Below, piece after piece: positions 47,823 to 59,957 of a DNA stretch of 64,000 nt. The notes beneath the pieces were generated by a model. That model had not been told where the DNA came from and did no database searches. It saw only the letters and a list, made by a program, of their open reading frames with translations. Source of the DNA: Pseudophaeomoniella oleicola (Eukaryota; Ascomycota; Eurotiomycetes; Phaeomoniellales; Phaeomoniellaceae); NCBI GenBank assembly GCA_003868215.1, contig QWDQ01000002.1, positions 496,001-560,000 of the forward strand, written 5' to 3'. Each line of letters begins with the position of its first letter. Position 1 is the stretch's first letter. The position numbers were made by a program, and so were the translations under genes.

Positions 47823-48949
47823 GTCTCACGAAATTTGAATTAGGATTACTTTTTCAAATGGTCTTCCGTGGTAATTCGTAGAGAGGGAAGTAATTAAATA
47901 GAAGACAGGAGATGGATGATATTATAGACTATCTCTCCTCAACCATGCATTCATTCATTCATTTCATTCATACAATCATCCATTGACAGAAAATATATAT
48001 ATATACATCATAGCCATCCAGATTCCCCTCCGTTGCACATTATTACGTCAGGACGCGTATCATTCTACAGTATGCGCCTGCTTTCCCTACATACTGTTCT
48101 CTAATACATATCGATATGCAAGAAAGCGGCGGGAAATATCTCCGGCTGAGATACAACATTATATATCATGTAGAATACCAGGAACAAGGATCGACTTACA
48201 CAGCATCTACCACCACCTCCGGTTCTACCCCCTTTCCACCCATTATGCACATATATAATAACCGCGCTCAAAACACCAAATTTCAAACTCCCCTAGGTAA
48301 CCAACCCAAAAATACATCCCCGTATAAGGTATATAAACATAAGCATCAATTTACATTCCAGGAAGAAAATACCGTAATTGCCGAGAAGAAGAAGGAAGAA
48401 GAAGAAGAAGAAAGGCTGTTGTGATCTATTTTCTGTTGATCGATAAAAAACATGTACCCTTCAAAAGAAAGGCATTTCTTTAGATCTAATGTGGCCGGTC
48501 GGTCGTCGTGAATGAAATTATTCCAGCGTTAGAGAAGTCATAAGTGAAGCGTGCTTGGAATGGTAATCGTCTTTCTAGACGAATTGGTTACAGTTGTCCA
48601 ATGATCAACGTATATATATATTTGCGGCAACGGACGATTGATGGCACGAAAGGACCTGCTATCATCGTCATCATCTATCGACAATAAACGAGGTCTTAAA
48701 CAGTCAAAGACTAGCACTGTCTTTGCTCTAATCGCTGTCCTTGAGGACGTAGCGAAGGGTAAAGGAGGAATTGCATGCTGTGTTCTCCGGCAGAGGGTTT
48801 GAAGATGCGAAAACAGCTGAACAAGGAAGAAAACGCCGATAGCGAACAAAACCATCATGACAATGCAAGCAAAAATGGCAAAAACAAGACCTCAGGGTAG
48901 TGAGTCCCGCACGAAAACAACATATTCAGGATCAATTCCAGATCTCTCG
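47823..48949. other. Intergenic: TUDOR gene promoter and YPT7 3' flank
   Basis: 1.1 kb. A minus-strand frame at 48538-48858 starts with ATG and a hydrophobic segment, but it directly follows YPT7 on the same strand, is simple in sequence and matches nothing known; I treat it as 3' UTR. A GAA-repeat lies near 48389-48412. Confidence 0.45.
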
Positions 48950-49729
48950 TTAACAGGCACAGCTGTCTCTCTCACTGTCCAGATGGATGTTGATCGGATC
49001 CTCAAAGCCACCACCATATTCGTCTTGTTCTTCTTGCTGCAGCGCATTCCTTGCAATGACCTCAAACGCTTGTTCGACATTGATAGCTTCCTTGGCACTC
49101 GTCTCGAAATAGGGAATTCCACCTTTTGATTGACAGAAAGTCATGGCTCGCTTACTGTTGATCATTCGTTTTGATTCATCAACGTCGACCTTGTTACCTA
49201 GTACGACAAAGGGGAAAGATTCTGGGTCACGAGGTGAGGCCTGTATCAAGAACTCATCTCGCCATGAATCGAGGCTCTCGAATGATTTCGAGTTGTTGAC
49301 ATCATATACCAAAACACAGCAATCAGCACCTCGGTAAAAGGCAACACCAAGAGATTGGAAACGCTCCTGGCCAGCTGTATCCCATAACTAGAAGCCGTGT
49401 CAGCATGTTGACGACTAATGGGCCTTCCGCGGAGTTGCCCTACCTGCATAGTAACTAATCGGTCGTCCACAAGCACCTCCTTTGTGAGAAAATCTGCTCC
49501 AATCGTCGCTTTGTAACTTGCGCTGAATTTCTTATTGACCTGTAACGATACCGTCAGAGACATTCAATCGCATGATAGATCTCATGGCGTACATATTGAT
49601 TCATCAAACTTGTCTTGCCAACACCACTGTCGCCGAGAATGATAACCTGCAATCTCAATCAGCTACCGGATATGACGATAACCTGATCACGTTACCAACC
49701 TTCAAGAGCACTTTCTTTCTCGAAGCCAT
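48950..49729 (-). CDS. ypt7: Rab7-type GTPase YPT7
   Basis: Four exons (49700-49729, 49593-49646, 49444-49539, 48950-49387) give 205 residues, the exact usual length. YPT7/Rab7 drives homotypic vacuole fusion, late endosome-vacuole traffic and autophagosome fusion. Visible: GDSGVGKT at 15-22, the effector region [37 protein letters not shown] (from residue 62), GNKVDV, ETSAKEA, and the C-terminal prenylation motif CAC. The start [16 protein letters not shown] is the standard Rab7 N terminus, with the first intron after codon 10. Its nearest neighbour in the opposite direction is ATG16, another autophagy gene; the 565-bp gap could be a shared promoter. Confidence 0.97.
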
Positions 49730-50294
49730 GATCGTAGTTGGCGCTCGTCCAGGGGATTAGCTTCAAGTCGGCTAAGAGAAGTCCGATAAGGTGATCGCCC
49801 TCAAATTCCCTATGATCGATGGGCTCTCGGATTGCAACAAAGTTGGCCTTCGCTTGGTATGTCGCTTGTGAATGTGTAGCCGTGTCAATGCGCGCTTTCA
49901 GATGCTGTAGGCAGCAACAGGAGGCAGGTGATGTTGTATGGCAGGTGACAACATCGATCGCTTTAGACGTTAGAAAGCTCTCGAGATCATGTCCGGAATC
50001 AGGAAGGTGTGCCGAACTACGTATTGATGTCCAGGCACCGTTCGACCAATATAAGCTTCATTCTTATTGCGGTCTTAGACATTCGCGCTGCTTCTTTTGA
50101 GGTGGGCTTACCAATATTCTGGAGGCTGGAGACATTCACGAGCAGCGATGATAGATCACGTCAATGGTCAATTGCTAATACGCTAATACCGATGTTGTTA
50201 ACGTTCCCCCGGAAAGAGTCAAAAAGCGACGCCATATGATTGTTTCGCGACTTAAGACAGCGCCTGCCGTCCTTTGTACGTGTGTCGAGCAACA
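49730..50294. promoter_or_regulatory. Divergent promoter YPT7 / ATG16
   Basis: 565 bp between start codons on opposite strands; no coding sequence seen. Confidence 0.5.
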
Positions 50295-50988
50295 ATGGCA
50301 CCCTGGCTCGAGGAGTATATGACGGCCCTAGAAGCTCGTGATGTTGTTGAAAAGGCGAACCATGAGGTCTATAGCGCATGTATGCTGTTTACATTTCATT
50401 TGACGGCATTTCATTAATTGGACTGTAGATGCTAGTCTAGCAGATCGCGCGGCGAGCTTGACTGCCAGTAAGCCTACCACAGACGAAGCTTCACCTGTCG
50501 TACCCCCTCCGATCCGTCCATCTGGCATCCGATCTCCCCCTCCGCCTTCTGTACCATCTACTTCTGCGCTTGCTGCGGATTTACAAATAGCCCAGTCTGC
50601 ACGTTCGGCCCTGCAATCTGAGCTGGCAACCACACAAGCCTCTCATGCTACAAATGTCGCCCAATTAGAGGCATTGCGTTCTACGCACGCCAAACTAAGT
50701 TCGCAGCACACAAGCCTTCAGACGCGGTTCCGGGACCGCGAGTCCGAGCTACGTGGGAAAGCAAAGCTGTTAGAAAATTTGCAGGACGAGCTTGCGACGA
50801 CGGAGATGGAATTGACAGTGCAAAGCAGAGAGATGCAGAAGCTGAGAGATGAAAATCAAGCATTGGTTGATCGATGGATGAAGAGAATAGAGGGTGAAGC
50901 TGAAGAGATGAATATCGCTCTTGAAGGTAGCAAAGGGGAAAGCCGAAGGCCTAAGAGCACAAAAGATGGATCTGACAACAGAAGATAG
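50295..50988 (+). CDS. atg16: Autophagy protein 16
   Basis: Two exons (50295-50379 and 50429-50988; intron 49 nt) encode 214 residues, normal for fungal ATG16. ATG16 binds the ATG12-ATG5 conjugate and directs ATG8 lipidation on the forming autophagosome. The N-terminal ATG5-binding helix is WLEEYMTALEARDVVEKANHEVYSAY, with the Tyr codon split by the intron. A Pro/Ser linker (SGIRSPPPPSVPSTS) leads into a long coiled coil (about 90-190; SALQSELATTQASH, LLENLQDELATTEMEL) whose end carries the conserved ENQALVDRWM motif. It lacks the animal WD40 part, as in other fungi. Start at the only plausible ATG. Confidence 0.93.
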
Positions 50989-53811
50989 GGAATCTGTTAA
51001 AGTGACTCCTGGTCAACAACTACAACACCGTACAAGTGACAAGATGACGATGATGGCGTCTCTGAGTATCTACTGGTGCCTCGAGCTTCTGAACTAGAGT
51101 TCGGAGCGTAAGCAGCGTAACAAAACTGGGTCGCTGTCTCTTCCTAAACGGTGTCTGAAGCGAAGACAACGACCGCTCTGGAGGTGTGGCTTAACAGCCG
51201 TTACGGAATGGCCAGGCAAAGGAGCTGACTGTCAACATACTGATGCGCCTGGGATTGCACCCGCTTCGACCTCGGTCGTCATTCTAGAAGACCGAGATGC
51301 CCCGCGATACGAGGGCCAGTATCTATTGGGCAGTTCACTTGGCTCCATAAGCACGAGATGTCGCTTGCACGACCAGTTGGAATGACGACGCATGTCTAGG
51401 TTTGCGCAATGAAGTAATGGTACGTGCAATAGTCATGGGGTAGAGAGACGATGCATTGGAATTCGGTCACAGGGGTTCTGTACAGGGCGAGCTATTTTGC
51501 AGACTCGCCGTGATGAAGGCAAGTCTTACATGCATGACGGGAATAGGCCCCGTTGCCCATGCATGTTGTCCTGGGTTTTGATCCAACTTCCCGATCTACG
51601 GAACTAGTCCGTACCAAAGGTTCGAGAACCTGTCAGGCAAAATGCCTCTACTACAGCGATGATGCTGAGCTTTGCTTCTTTGGGATTACCATCCGGCTGA
51701 GACGTACATATCCATGCCATGATGCATGCTGGTTCATAGCGGCAGATGAGACTAGATATACGGAGTTACGTTGCTCGGTTGAACGATCTCTCGTTTGACA
51801 CTATGTCGATATTAGGCCAAGACAGATCAAATAAGCAACGCGCACGGTCGCGGTGCTGTTCGACCACTCAGAGGATGACACCAGTCATACCACTCTATAG
51901 TGTGGCTCTCTATAGGAGACCGACTTGCAATAAGTACCCTTCTGCCCGGGTTAGCGAGCTGCGGAAAGTCTTGTCGTTTAAAAAGGGTGACGAGATAATG
52001 CACTCTTCGGTCGCCTATAAACGATTTGTTTTGTCTGCAGTACATATCATTGGGGCCTCTTCCATTGTACTTGGGCCCATGCGACTAAAATCCCTGAGGA
52101 TGTCGTCCGATAAGAGAGGCGGCGCTAGTAGTTCAGATATCTAATATAGAAACGAAATTCAATGCGGTCTCCAGAATCGAGATAGTCGAAATGGGCCCTA
52201 TAAGAATTGGCCAGCCGTAGGTAGCAAGGGCGATGAAGGTTGAGCACCGACAAGTATTATCGCTTAGGTAAAAGGATGGCTGATCGTTGAGTCTCTCTTG
52301 CCGATCCTGCACTACTACGACAACGTGCTTGCTAGTCGATCCCTTGAAAGACCTACACGTCTTTTCTAATCCTGTATTTTGACCTGCCGTATTGGGACCG
52401 TCTCCTTTCGGCAATGCAGCAGTAGAATACCTTGACAGGATGGCTGCAAGATTTGAAAGGCCTCGACGATGATCCTGTAGCCTGAGATAGAAGAATATAC
52501 AAAGGAGCATGTAGTCACTGTTCTCGTTTGGTGGCGCATTGACGTGGCTCGACAACCAGGAGATCAAGGAGGGCGAGAACGCTACGTGTCGGATAATTTT
52601 TTCCCTTCCAGCACGGACCAAAGAGAGCCGGTGAACTGTCTCTGAAGCGGCCCAATCGTCCGCAGATCTGAAATTGAAAAATCGGGCGAGCTTCCGTTTC
52701 TGTTGGTTGTTGGAAATGAGCGGCGAGAATGCTTGCTGCCATGCGGCATGGCGACAACGCCTTTGACGCATTGGGGCGGATAATCAAGACATGTTCATGG
52801 AAAGTCGGCAGAGGTTGTTGCACCTAGGAGACCAATAGAAATCGACACGATCTCCGAATCAGCCTGAGTCGATCCTGGTCAATTGCCATGATGATCCTGT
52901 GGTCACAAGGTCATGTGTACCTTGAGTATATACCGCAGAAGGTTTAGACTCTTTGTTCGTTTCGTAACTAATGCATTTGCCCCAGTGGCTTGGATGATTC
53001 CCCAGGGTCACAATTCGGCTATACTTGAGTAGGATGTTCCAGTAAAGCGGCGTCTGGAGAAACCCGAGCTAGTCGACAAGCCTGACTCGCTGGCTCAGGT
53101 TAACGGCATCGTAATGTAGGGTACTGAGATTCTGGGGAATCGTTCATCCTACCGGCGGACGTAAATAGTACAAAGAATCTACTGAACATTTCTCTTTTGA
53201 GCCTTCTCAACCCTGTTACCGGGCTTAGAGAAAACTGTTGATGATATCTCGAATGAGAGGCTCCAACACCTTGCTTGTTGGCGCAGGAAGTCTCGCAGCA
53301 GCTTCGAGGGACGCTGGTATCGAGGTCGACGACGGCAACAATAATAGTCCAAATTCAATCCCCGGACATAGTAGATGATATAGTGGATCACGGGTCAAGT
53401 TACCCAAGTTAGCAGGCGAATGGACCACGATCCCCAGATTTCCGAGGTTGAACCAATGGAGGAAGCTGAGAGAGACCGAAAACGTTCACGTACAGCAAGA
53501 TGCCTGTTTTACATCCCTCCAATAACGGGCTTCCAGCCGTCCAGGGGCAGTTCGTATTGGACCAGCTCTGATAGTGGTGGCGAGGTTCGTATGCAGCACA
53601 ACATCGTGACCTGTATGAGCAGAATGCAACAACCCTGCAGGAGATTGTTCCGAACGAGGCTTTACTCCACTGCAATCTTCTGACTGTGATTCCAGGACAA
53701 CACATTACCAGACTGTAGCCATCGATGTCAGCAACTCCAGGAGTATCTGCGATTACCACGGTATTCCACGGATTGTAACTCTAACCCGAGCCTCTGGCCT
53801 ATTGCGCGGAA

Positions 53812-53823
53812 TACTACGTAGTA
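53812..53823. repeat. 12-bp palindrome TACTACGTAGTA, copy 3
   Basis: Perfect self-complementary 12-mer in the gene-free region. Confidence 0.8.
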
Positions 53824-53948
53824 TCTGGCTCTGGGGATTTGTGGGGCTGAAGAAGATCAATAACGACCACAGATGCTTCACCAATGATTTCTTCGAGTCC
53901 ACATGGGTTCCTGTCTGTGTCCCTGCCGGCGGTGTTCGCGTACGATAC

Positions 53949-53960
53949 TACTACGTAGTA
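53949..53960. repeat. 12-bp palindrome TACTACGTAGTA, copy 4
   Basis: Perfect copy, 137 bp from copy 3, followed by TTAGTAGTA. Confidence 0.8.
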
Positions 53961-55548
53961 ATTAGTAGTATGTCCGCGTCTCGTTGAATGCATTTCCATT
54001 AGCTCCCCCAGGATTTGCTTCAAGCGGCACCAAGACCAAACCATTCTGAGTATTGACCATCTCCAGAGTTTGGATTCTTGGCTCGTGCGCTAATACACGT
54101 CAAGACGGTGTGTATTGGTCAGAGACAAAGTTACAACACAGTAGTCTCGTGTGGAAGATGCTTTGCAGGGAACGCAGGAAGATAGATCAGCCAGTGGTCT
54201 TCTCTTGATGGGATTGCAATCTCAACATCGCTCGGCCCTTCAGGTCCTGCAACCTGTTCCTGACCTGTCAGTGCGCTCAGGGATGCGACAGGGCAGAGGA
54301 ATTTGCTGTTCTGCTCGGACTTCAGCGCATTGTCAATGTGAGTAACGGTCAAAACAAGAACGATACGTAACGGACAGAAGACCCTGCTTGCAACGTAACG
54401 CAAGTGACCTGCAGTGTTTGCTCCACCTCGAGTCCGTCTGGGGTGACTGGGGCAAGTTGGTGGTGTGGACAAGCATAGCCCATCCCATCCCATCCCATCC
54501 ACTTGCAACACGGGCTGGCATGCTAGGCTAAGTAAGTCCTCTGTGACGTTGGGGAAGGAAGGTAAGGTAGCGAAGAGTTTGCAGCAAGAGGGTTGACTTT
54601 CAATTCCTTCCAAAAGATGCCTCTTGGTCGGTCGCAAAGGCTTTCTCTTTACCTCTTGCGTTGTTTCCCTTCCGTTCTGTATCATCTTTTTCTACCATTC
54701 CCATCAACTTGAAGGCTTCGGATTGCAGTGGAGCAGAAGGAGAGCTGAAAGAGAACTCTCCCATAGCCTTTTGGAAGTCAATTCCCAATTGGCCAGTGGC
54801 ATTGCGACTTTGCAGGATTTCCGAGGCGATAGAGTTCCTCAACCCACCTGACACTCTAATCAAGAACGCGTGACAATCAAAAAAAGAAAGGGCGGAAAGC
54901 CTCGAGATTCTTTGGATTCGAACTCTCGGAAATCAATTTCATTATTCGGTGATTTTATTGTTCGCCTAGAAGCGGCTGAGGCTGTACGGAACTCAACAGA
55001 CTCAAGTTAGTGACAAGGGAAGGAAAGGAATCCCACAATCCGGGGTATCCCATATCTCTACCCCGGATTCCACGCCATCACCACTCTCACACCAAGTCTC
55101 AATTATCTACCACGCGTTGTCACACAACAAGCATTGTCGGAACATCCATTCGAACCAATTGGTTGATACATCCAATCAGTCCTTTCGATCACTCCTGCGA
55201 TCGGGTTGTTTTCGTAGTGAATACCGCAGGTCGTTCAACATCTCTGTTCCTTTCTGGAGCTCTGGTGTATCCTTCATATCTGGCATATTTCGAAGACATT
55301 TCCCGGCTATCTCCCCTTCTCGTGGAATACTGCAAATACACTTCGGTGCTGCTGGTTGGCTCCCTTTGCTAACCCTTACTATCTGGCTATATAAGACCAG
55401 TGGATGGAATCCCTTTTGTCGGCGTCGTTGTTGCCCGGAGCCCATCCGTGGATTTGATAGCTTTCGTGATAGCTACCAGTGGAGTTGGTTAAACGCTCTG
55501 GAGACGCCTCCAATTTGGATATCAATAGAAGCTCGATCATTCGAACGT

Positions 55549-58500
55549 ATGAACGGACACCACAGTATGAGCGACGACAATACCATACAGGTGGAAAGCC
55601 CTGTTACAAGCACCTCGGAAGGTTCAAACTCGAACCCTGAGGTACCACAAATGGACTGTAAGTACATTCTTTTCTAACGTTGCTGGAACTATTCTGACCG
55701 TCCGCGCACAGCTCATAAGAACGGCGTCTCTGAAAAGCCCTCGGAACAACCGAAATTTCCGCCGCCTAAGACAGATAAGCCTCGTCCCCATGTCTGCACG
55801 ACATGTACACGATCGTTTGCAAGGCTCGAACACCTGAAGCGCCATGAACGGTCACATACTAAGGAGAAACCTTTCGCCTGTCCTGAGTGCGCAAGATGCT
55901 TCGCGCGAAGAGATCTGTTATTACGACACCAACAGAAACTCCACTCGACAACTACGCCATCTATTCGCCCCAGGAATAGTCGGAGGGAGAGCGTCAGTAC
56001 CGCTGGGATGTCGAGCAGGGTCCGCAAGAATTCCGTTGCGAATCCCCCAGTGCGCCCACGTGCAAATACCTTTAGCCAAGGAGACCGTACCCATGAGAGC
56101 CTACTAGTCGCGGTAAATTCGAACACCCACCGGCCAGGGCAACCTCTCCGTAGCCATCACAACAGCATTAGTGGGTATCCGGGGAGCAACACTTTTGATG
56201 TTGGGATCTCAAGGGCTGTGCCATCGCATGCGCAGCCACATGGTTTGCCTCGGATAGAGACCCGCAATATTCCAATGGATCTGTCCGGGGGACTGCGGAC
56301 TGCTCCTCCACTCGGGGCTAACCCAATGGACTTCTCTATCCATGATTTTCCGTTCGGCGAAGGAAACACAATCAATCCTGCTCAGCTACACTTTGGGAGC
56401 GGCAGTCCAGATGCTCGTACAGCCTCGCCATACCAACAAATGTTCTCGGGCATGTCGGCAACGCAGTTGATGATGGAGGAGGAGAACAACTATGATTGGA
56501 TGGCAGGCTTTGATGTCTCCTTGACGTTCACCAACAACGAGTCAGCTGTAGACGGTTCCTCACCTTCGGCAATGAGCGCAAATACCCCCGAGGGAGTACA
56601 AGATTCCTCGGTAGACATGTGTACCGCAATGGCAAATGTTGCAGGAACAGGAGCATCGATATGGTCAACCTGGTTCCCGAACCATATGCCGATGGCGTCA
56701 ACGTCTCAATCCATGGAACCCTCGCAAAATAATTTCCCTGGAATGATGCCTGCACCAGCAGAGATGATCTCGCCGAGGACTTTGATTGGGCAGCACCATC
56801 TTGGGGATTCATGTTTCTCCCCGGTCCCGAATCTTCCTTTCTCTATGGGATCCCCGTTAACTATGCAACACCTCGCAGGCCAATCATTTGACTTACCAAT
56901 GAACACCAGTGGCGATACGCCTACAACATCGACTGACTCGATGGGGAGTAGTTTGCGGCATAGCTCCGTGACAAGTGTTTCTACGGATTCGATCAACGAG
57001 TCTACACGCAAAGTACTCCTTCACAGCTTGTCACGAATGCCAGGCTTCGGCGAAAGGAGGCCTTCACAATCTAGTCCAAATTCGTCCTCAGCTATGATGA
57101 CTCGGACTTTTACTTCGAACAGCTTCCCGAGTGCGTTTGATTTACAACGATATGTCTCCGCGTACATTCAGTACTTCCAACCCCATCTACCATTCTTGCA
57201 CGTTTCCAGTCTCAATTTCGACTCTTCTGCTTACAGAACCATCATCAAGATGCCGGATGGACAAACCCAACGAGGTCCCAGTGGGATCGCCGGCGGAGGC
57301 GGTTGCTTAATACTTGCCATGGCTGCCATTGGCGCGCTCTACGAATTCGAATTCAGTGACTCTAAAGAGCTCTTCGAAGCTTCAAAAAAGCTCTTGGGCG
57401 GGTATCTCGAAGCTAGGCGACGCAAGACCATGAATCGAGCTCAATACAACCAAACTGAGCCCGACACCACACCTCTCTGGCTCGTGCAAGCGATGCTCTT
57501 GAACGTCATCTATGGCCACAACTGTGGTGATAAGACATCCGCCGACATTGCGAGCGTCCATTGTGCTGCTCTAGTCAGCTTAGCTAGAGCTGCAGACCTC
57601 GCACGTCCTGACGGTGCAATCCATGACGATGACCCGATCGATGAAGACAATGCTGAAGATGCCGATTGGATTGAGTGGAAGAAGAGGGAGGAGCGCAAGC
57701 GCACACTCTATGGCGTGTTCATCCTCTCGAGCCTACTGGTTTCGGCTTACAATCATTCCCCGGCGCTGACAAATTCGGAGATCCGCTTAGACTTACCTTG
57801 CGACGAAGGTCTCTGGGAAGCCGACTCGGCTATGAAATGGCGGACGTTGGGCGGTTCTGCGGTTGCTCAGGCCAATTCGCTTCCGTTCGCGTATGCTCTC
57901 AGTCACCTGTTAACAGCCAGTCAACGGCAGCCAGCATATGCACATCTCGGGCAACAACCATTCGGGTCTGGCATCAAAGTGGAAAACATCCCTCCCAGTG
58001 ACTTGAAGCCAAGTACTTTCGGTTGTCTGATTTTGATCAATGCCCTTCACAATTATATTTGGGAGACTCGCCAGCGACACCTCGGTCCCATATGGACCAA
58101 AGAAGAAACCGATCAGATGCATGCTCACATCGAACCTGCTCTACGTGCCTGGCAGGCTGCATGGGCTAGCGACCCTGCCCATAGTCCTGAACGCCCCAAC
58201 CCATTCGGTCTGGGACCTCTGTCCGCGGATAGTATTCCGCTACTTGATCTTGCCTACGTACGGTTGTTCGTCAATCTGGGCCGTTCTAAAGAAGCATTCT
58301 GGCAGCGTGACTGGGACGCAATGGCAAACGAACTCGCTTGTGGCACGGAAATCATTCAGCATGCAGAGCAGATGTCGCCGGATGAAACAGCCACCAAAGG
58401 GTACCAACAGGGGGATCTAATGGACAACCACGTTATGACCATTATTGATGCCGATATCAATCTTATGGATACCTCCCCACGGGACCAATCATTTTCGGGA

Positions 58501-59073
58501 CAGAATCCGAACATTGCCCAGTCATACCAGTCAGGGCATACGACACGTCGCGAGCGTCACCTGCGCAAAGCAGCATTCTATGCAGCAGATTCTCTTTCGC
58601 ACTCCGATAAATTGGGCATCTCACTTGCAGAACACACATCTCGAGAACTTCCCTTGCAGTCGGCCATGTGCACCTTTGACTGTGCACAGGTACTCGCCGA
58701 ATGGATAACAACCGTCCAACAGAGAGTTGGTCGGTACATTGGCATCATCGGTCGCGATGAGATCGACCTCGGACAAATTCCTGCAATGATGCTGCTGGAA
58801 GAAGAAGACGTGAAGCTAATTGAAAAGATCAATGAGGTACTCCAATCAGCTGAGAGAAAAATGCTAAGCTCAGACCTCCCCATTCGTGGTCTGCAAGTCG
58901 CCGACGTCGCAGGTAGCGAGGGAGGATACGGTAGCAAGATTCTGACTGTCACTGCTCACATGCTTGAAAGAGCGGCGGTGTGGCCAGTCACAAAGCTCAT
59001 GGCGCGGTGCCTCGAGACGCAGGCAGCACACATAATGGAGCGAGCCAAAAACTCCGTCCTAGGAATCCCTTAA
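55549..59073 (+). CDS. C2H2 zinc-finger regulator with fungal-specific TF domain
   Basis: Two exons (55549-55657 and 55712-59073; intron 54 nt) give 1156 residues. Two tandem ADR1-type C2H2 fingers lie at about 65-114: [21 protein letters not shown] and, after the linker [30 protein letters not shown] long Ser/Asn/Met-rich region follows, then a fungal-specific transcription-factor domain from about residue 518 ([59 protein letters not shown]). This arrangement is found in AmdX/Klf1/Rsf2-like regulators of carbon, nitrogen or stationary-phase genes; which one cannot be said. The long upstream region may hold its control elements. A later start would lose both zinc fingers, so exon 1 is needed only for the N terminus. 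Confidence 0.9.
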
Positions 59074-59957
59074 GCCCACCTAAGCGCCCTGTCAAACCTC
59101 GTTCCTTGGGCACCAAGAAGTCGCTGAAACGAGGATGACACCCAAAAGCCCCAGGCTGGCAAGGGCAACCCGTTTTTAGTGGCATATCATGATCGTCAAC
59201 GTTCCCTGCAAATATGGCGCTGATCCCGAGCCAGTGCACAACATATATATCCTCGAATCACATTCAAATAACGCCATAATTTTACTCTTTTCCGGGTCGA
59301 AGAAGGTCTTCAACAACACACCAGGCCAAGGATCGCACGATTATGGTGTATTATATCAAAAAAGTTCTCATTCGATGTATTAGCGCTAGGATGCGAAACT
59401 GTGGACAGTTCTTTGTTGATGATATTGGGTTTCCTCTTACAGGGGCTGCATTTTCATATGCTGAGACCTTTGGCTGTACATGGACACCCTGAAAAGAAAA
59501 GAAATATCTGGACATATGGGACTAGGGTTGGAAGAACTGCACATAGTCACGATACTGGAATGGTTGGTCTTGACTTAATTTGAGGGATATTGGTCCTGCT
59601 TAGGTCATATTTCAGTCTTGTCTATAACACATCATATACCCTGTTTAAGAAGATGGGACTATGTCTCGTATATAACGAAGAACAAACATATTTATTAATG
59701 AGATGCTGCTATCTAGCCCCCAAGTCTTGTATCGGTAACGTTAGTAGAATCGCCGCCCATTCATTTCTATTTCGTGATTGGCATCCCCACGATTTCCACG
59801 ATAACGTTATTATAGCGCCGTGCCCATCTCCATATCTATCATACCTGAGCGACATTGAGCCTCGCTACATTGAGCCTCGTACGATAGCTGCTACTCTCAC
59901 TACCATAGAGCCTTCCTTATATATATACCTTCGGATGGACGTGACAACACCACAGCC
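59074..59957. other. Intergenic: C2H2 gene 3' flank and phosphatase promoter
   Basis: 0.9 kb; short direct repeat GACATTGAGCCTCG/CTACATTGAGCCTCG near 59850-59880 and a TATATATATA stretch about 40 bp before the ATG. No gene seen. Confidence 0.5.

Larger units (their letters stand above)
50989..55548. other. 4.5-kb region without a recognised gene
   Basis: Between ATG16 and the C2H2 gene. Several moderate frames occur (for example minus 52133-52771 with ATG, plus 53420-53683 with ATG beginning MDHDPQISEVEP, minus 53225-53428, minus 54600-54863) but none shows a known family, and they do not join into one gene. Two perfect TACTACGTAGTA palindromes lie only 137 bp apart near 53.8-53.96 kb. The part from about 54.9 kb is probably the leader of the C2H2 gene. 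Confidence 0.4.

Noticed and set aside
48538-48858. 106-codon minus-strand frame with an N-terminal hydrophobic segment
   Set aside because: Lies just after YPT7 on the same strand, probably 3' UTR; low-complexity end and no family.
52133-52771. 212-codon minus-strand frame with ATG
   Set aside because: No recognisable domain, rival frame overlaps it, and no neighbouring exons; kept only as part of the gene-poor region.
54904-54935. Box-B-like GAGTTCGAATCC on the minus strand
   Set aside because: The flanking bases cannot form a T stem and there is no box A at the right distance.
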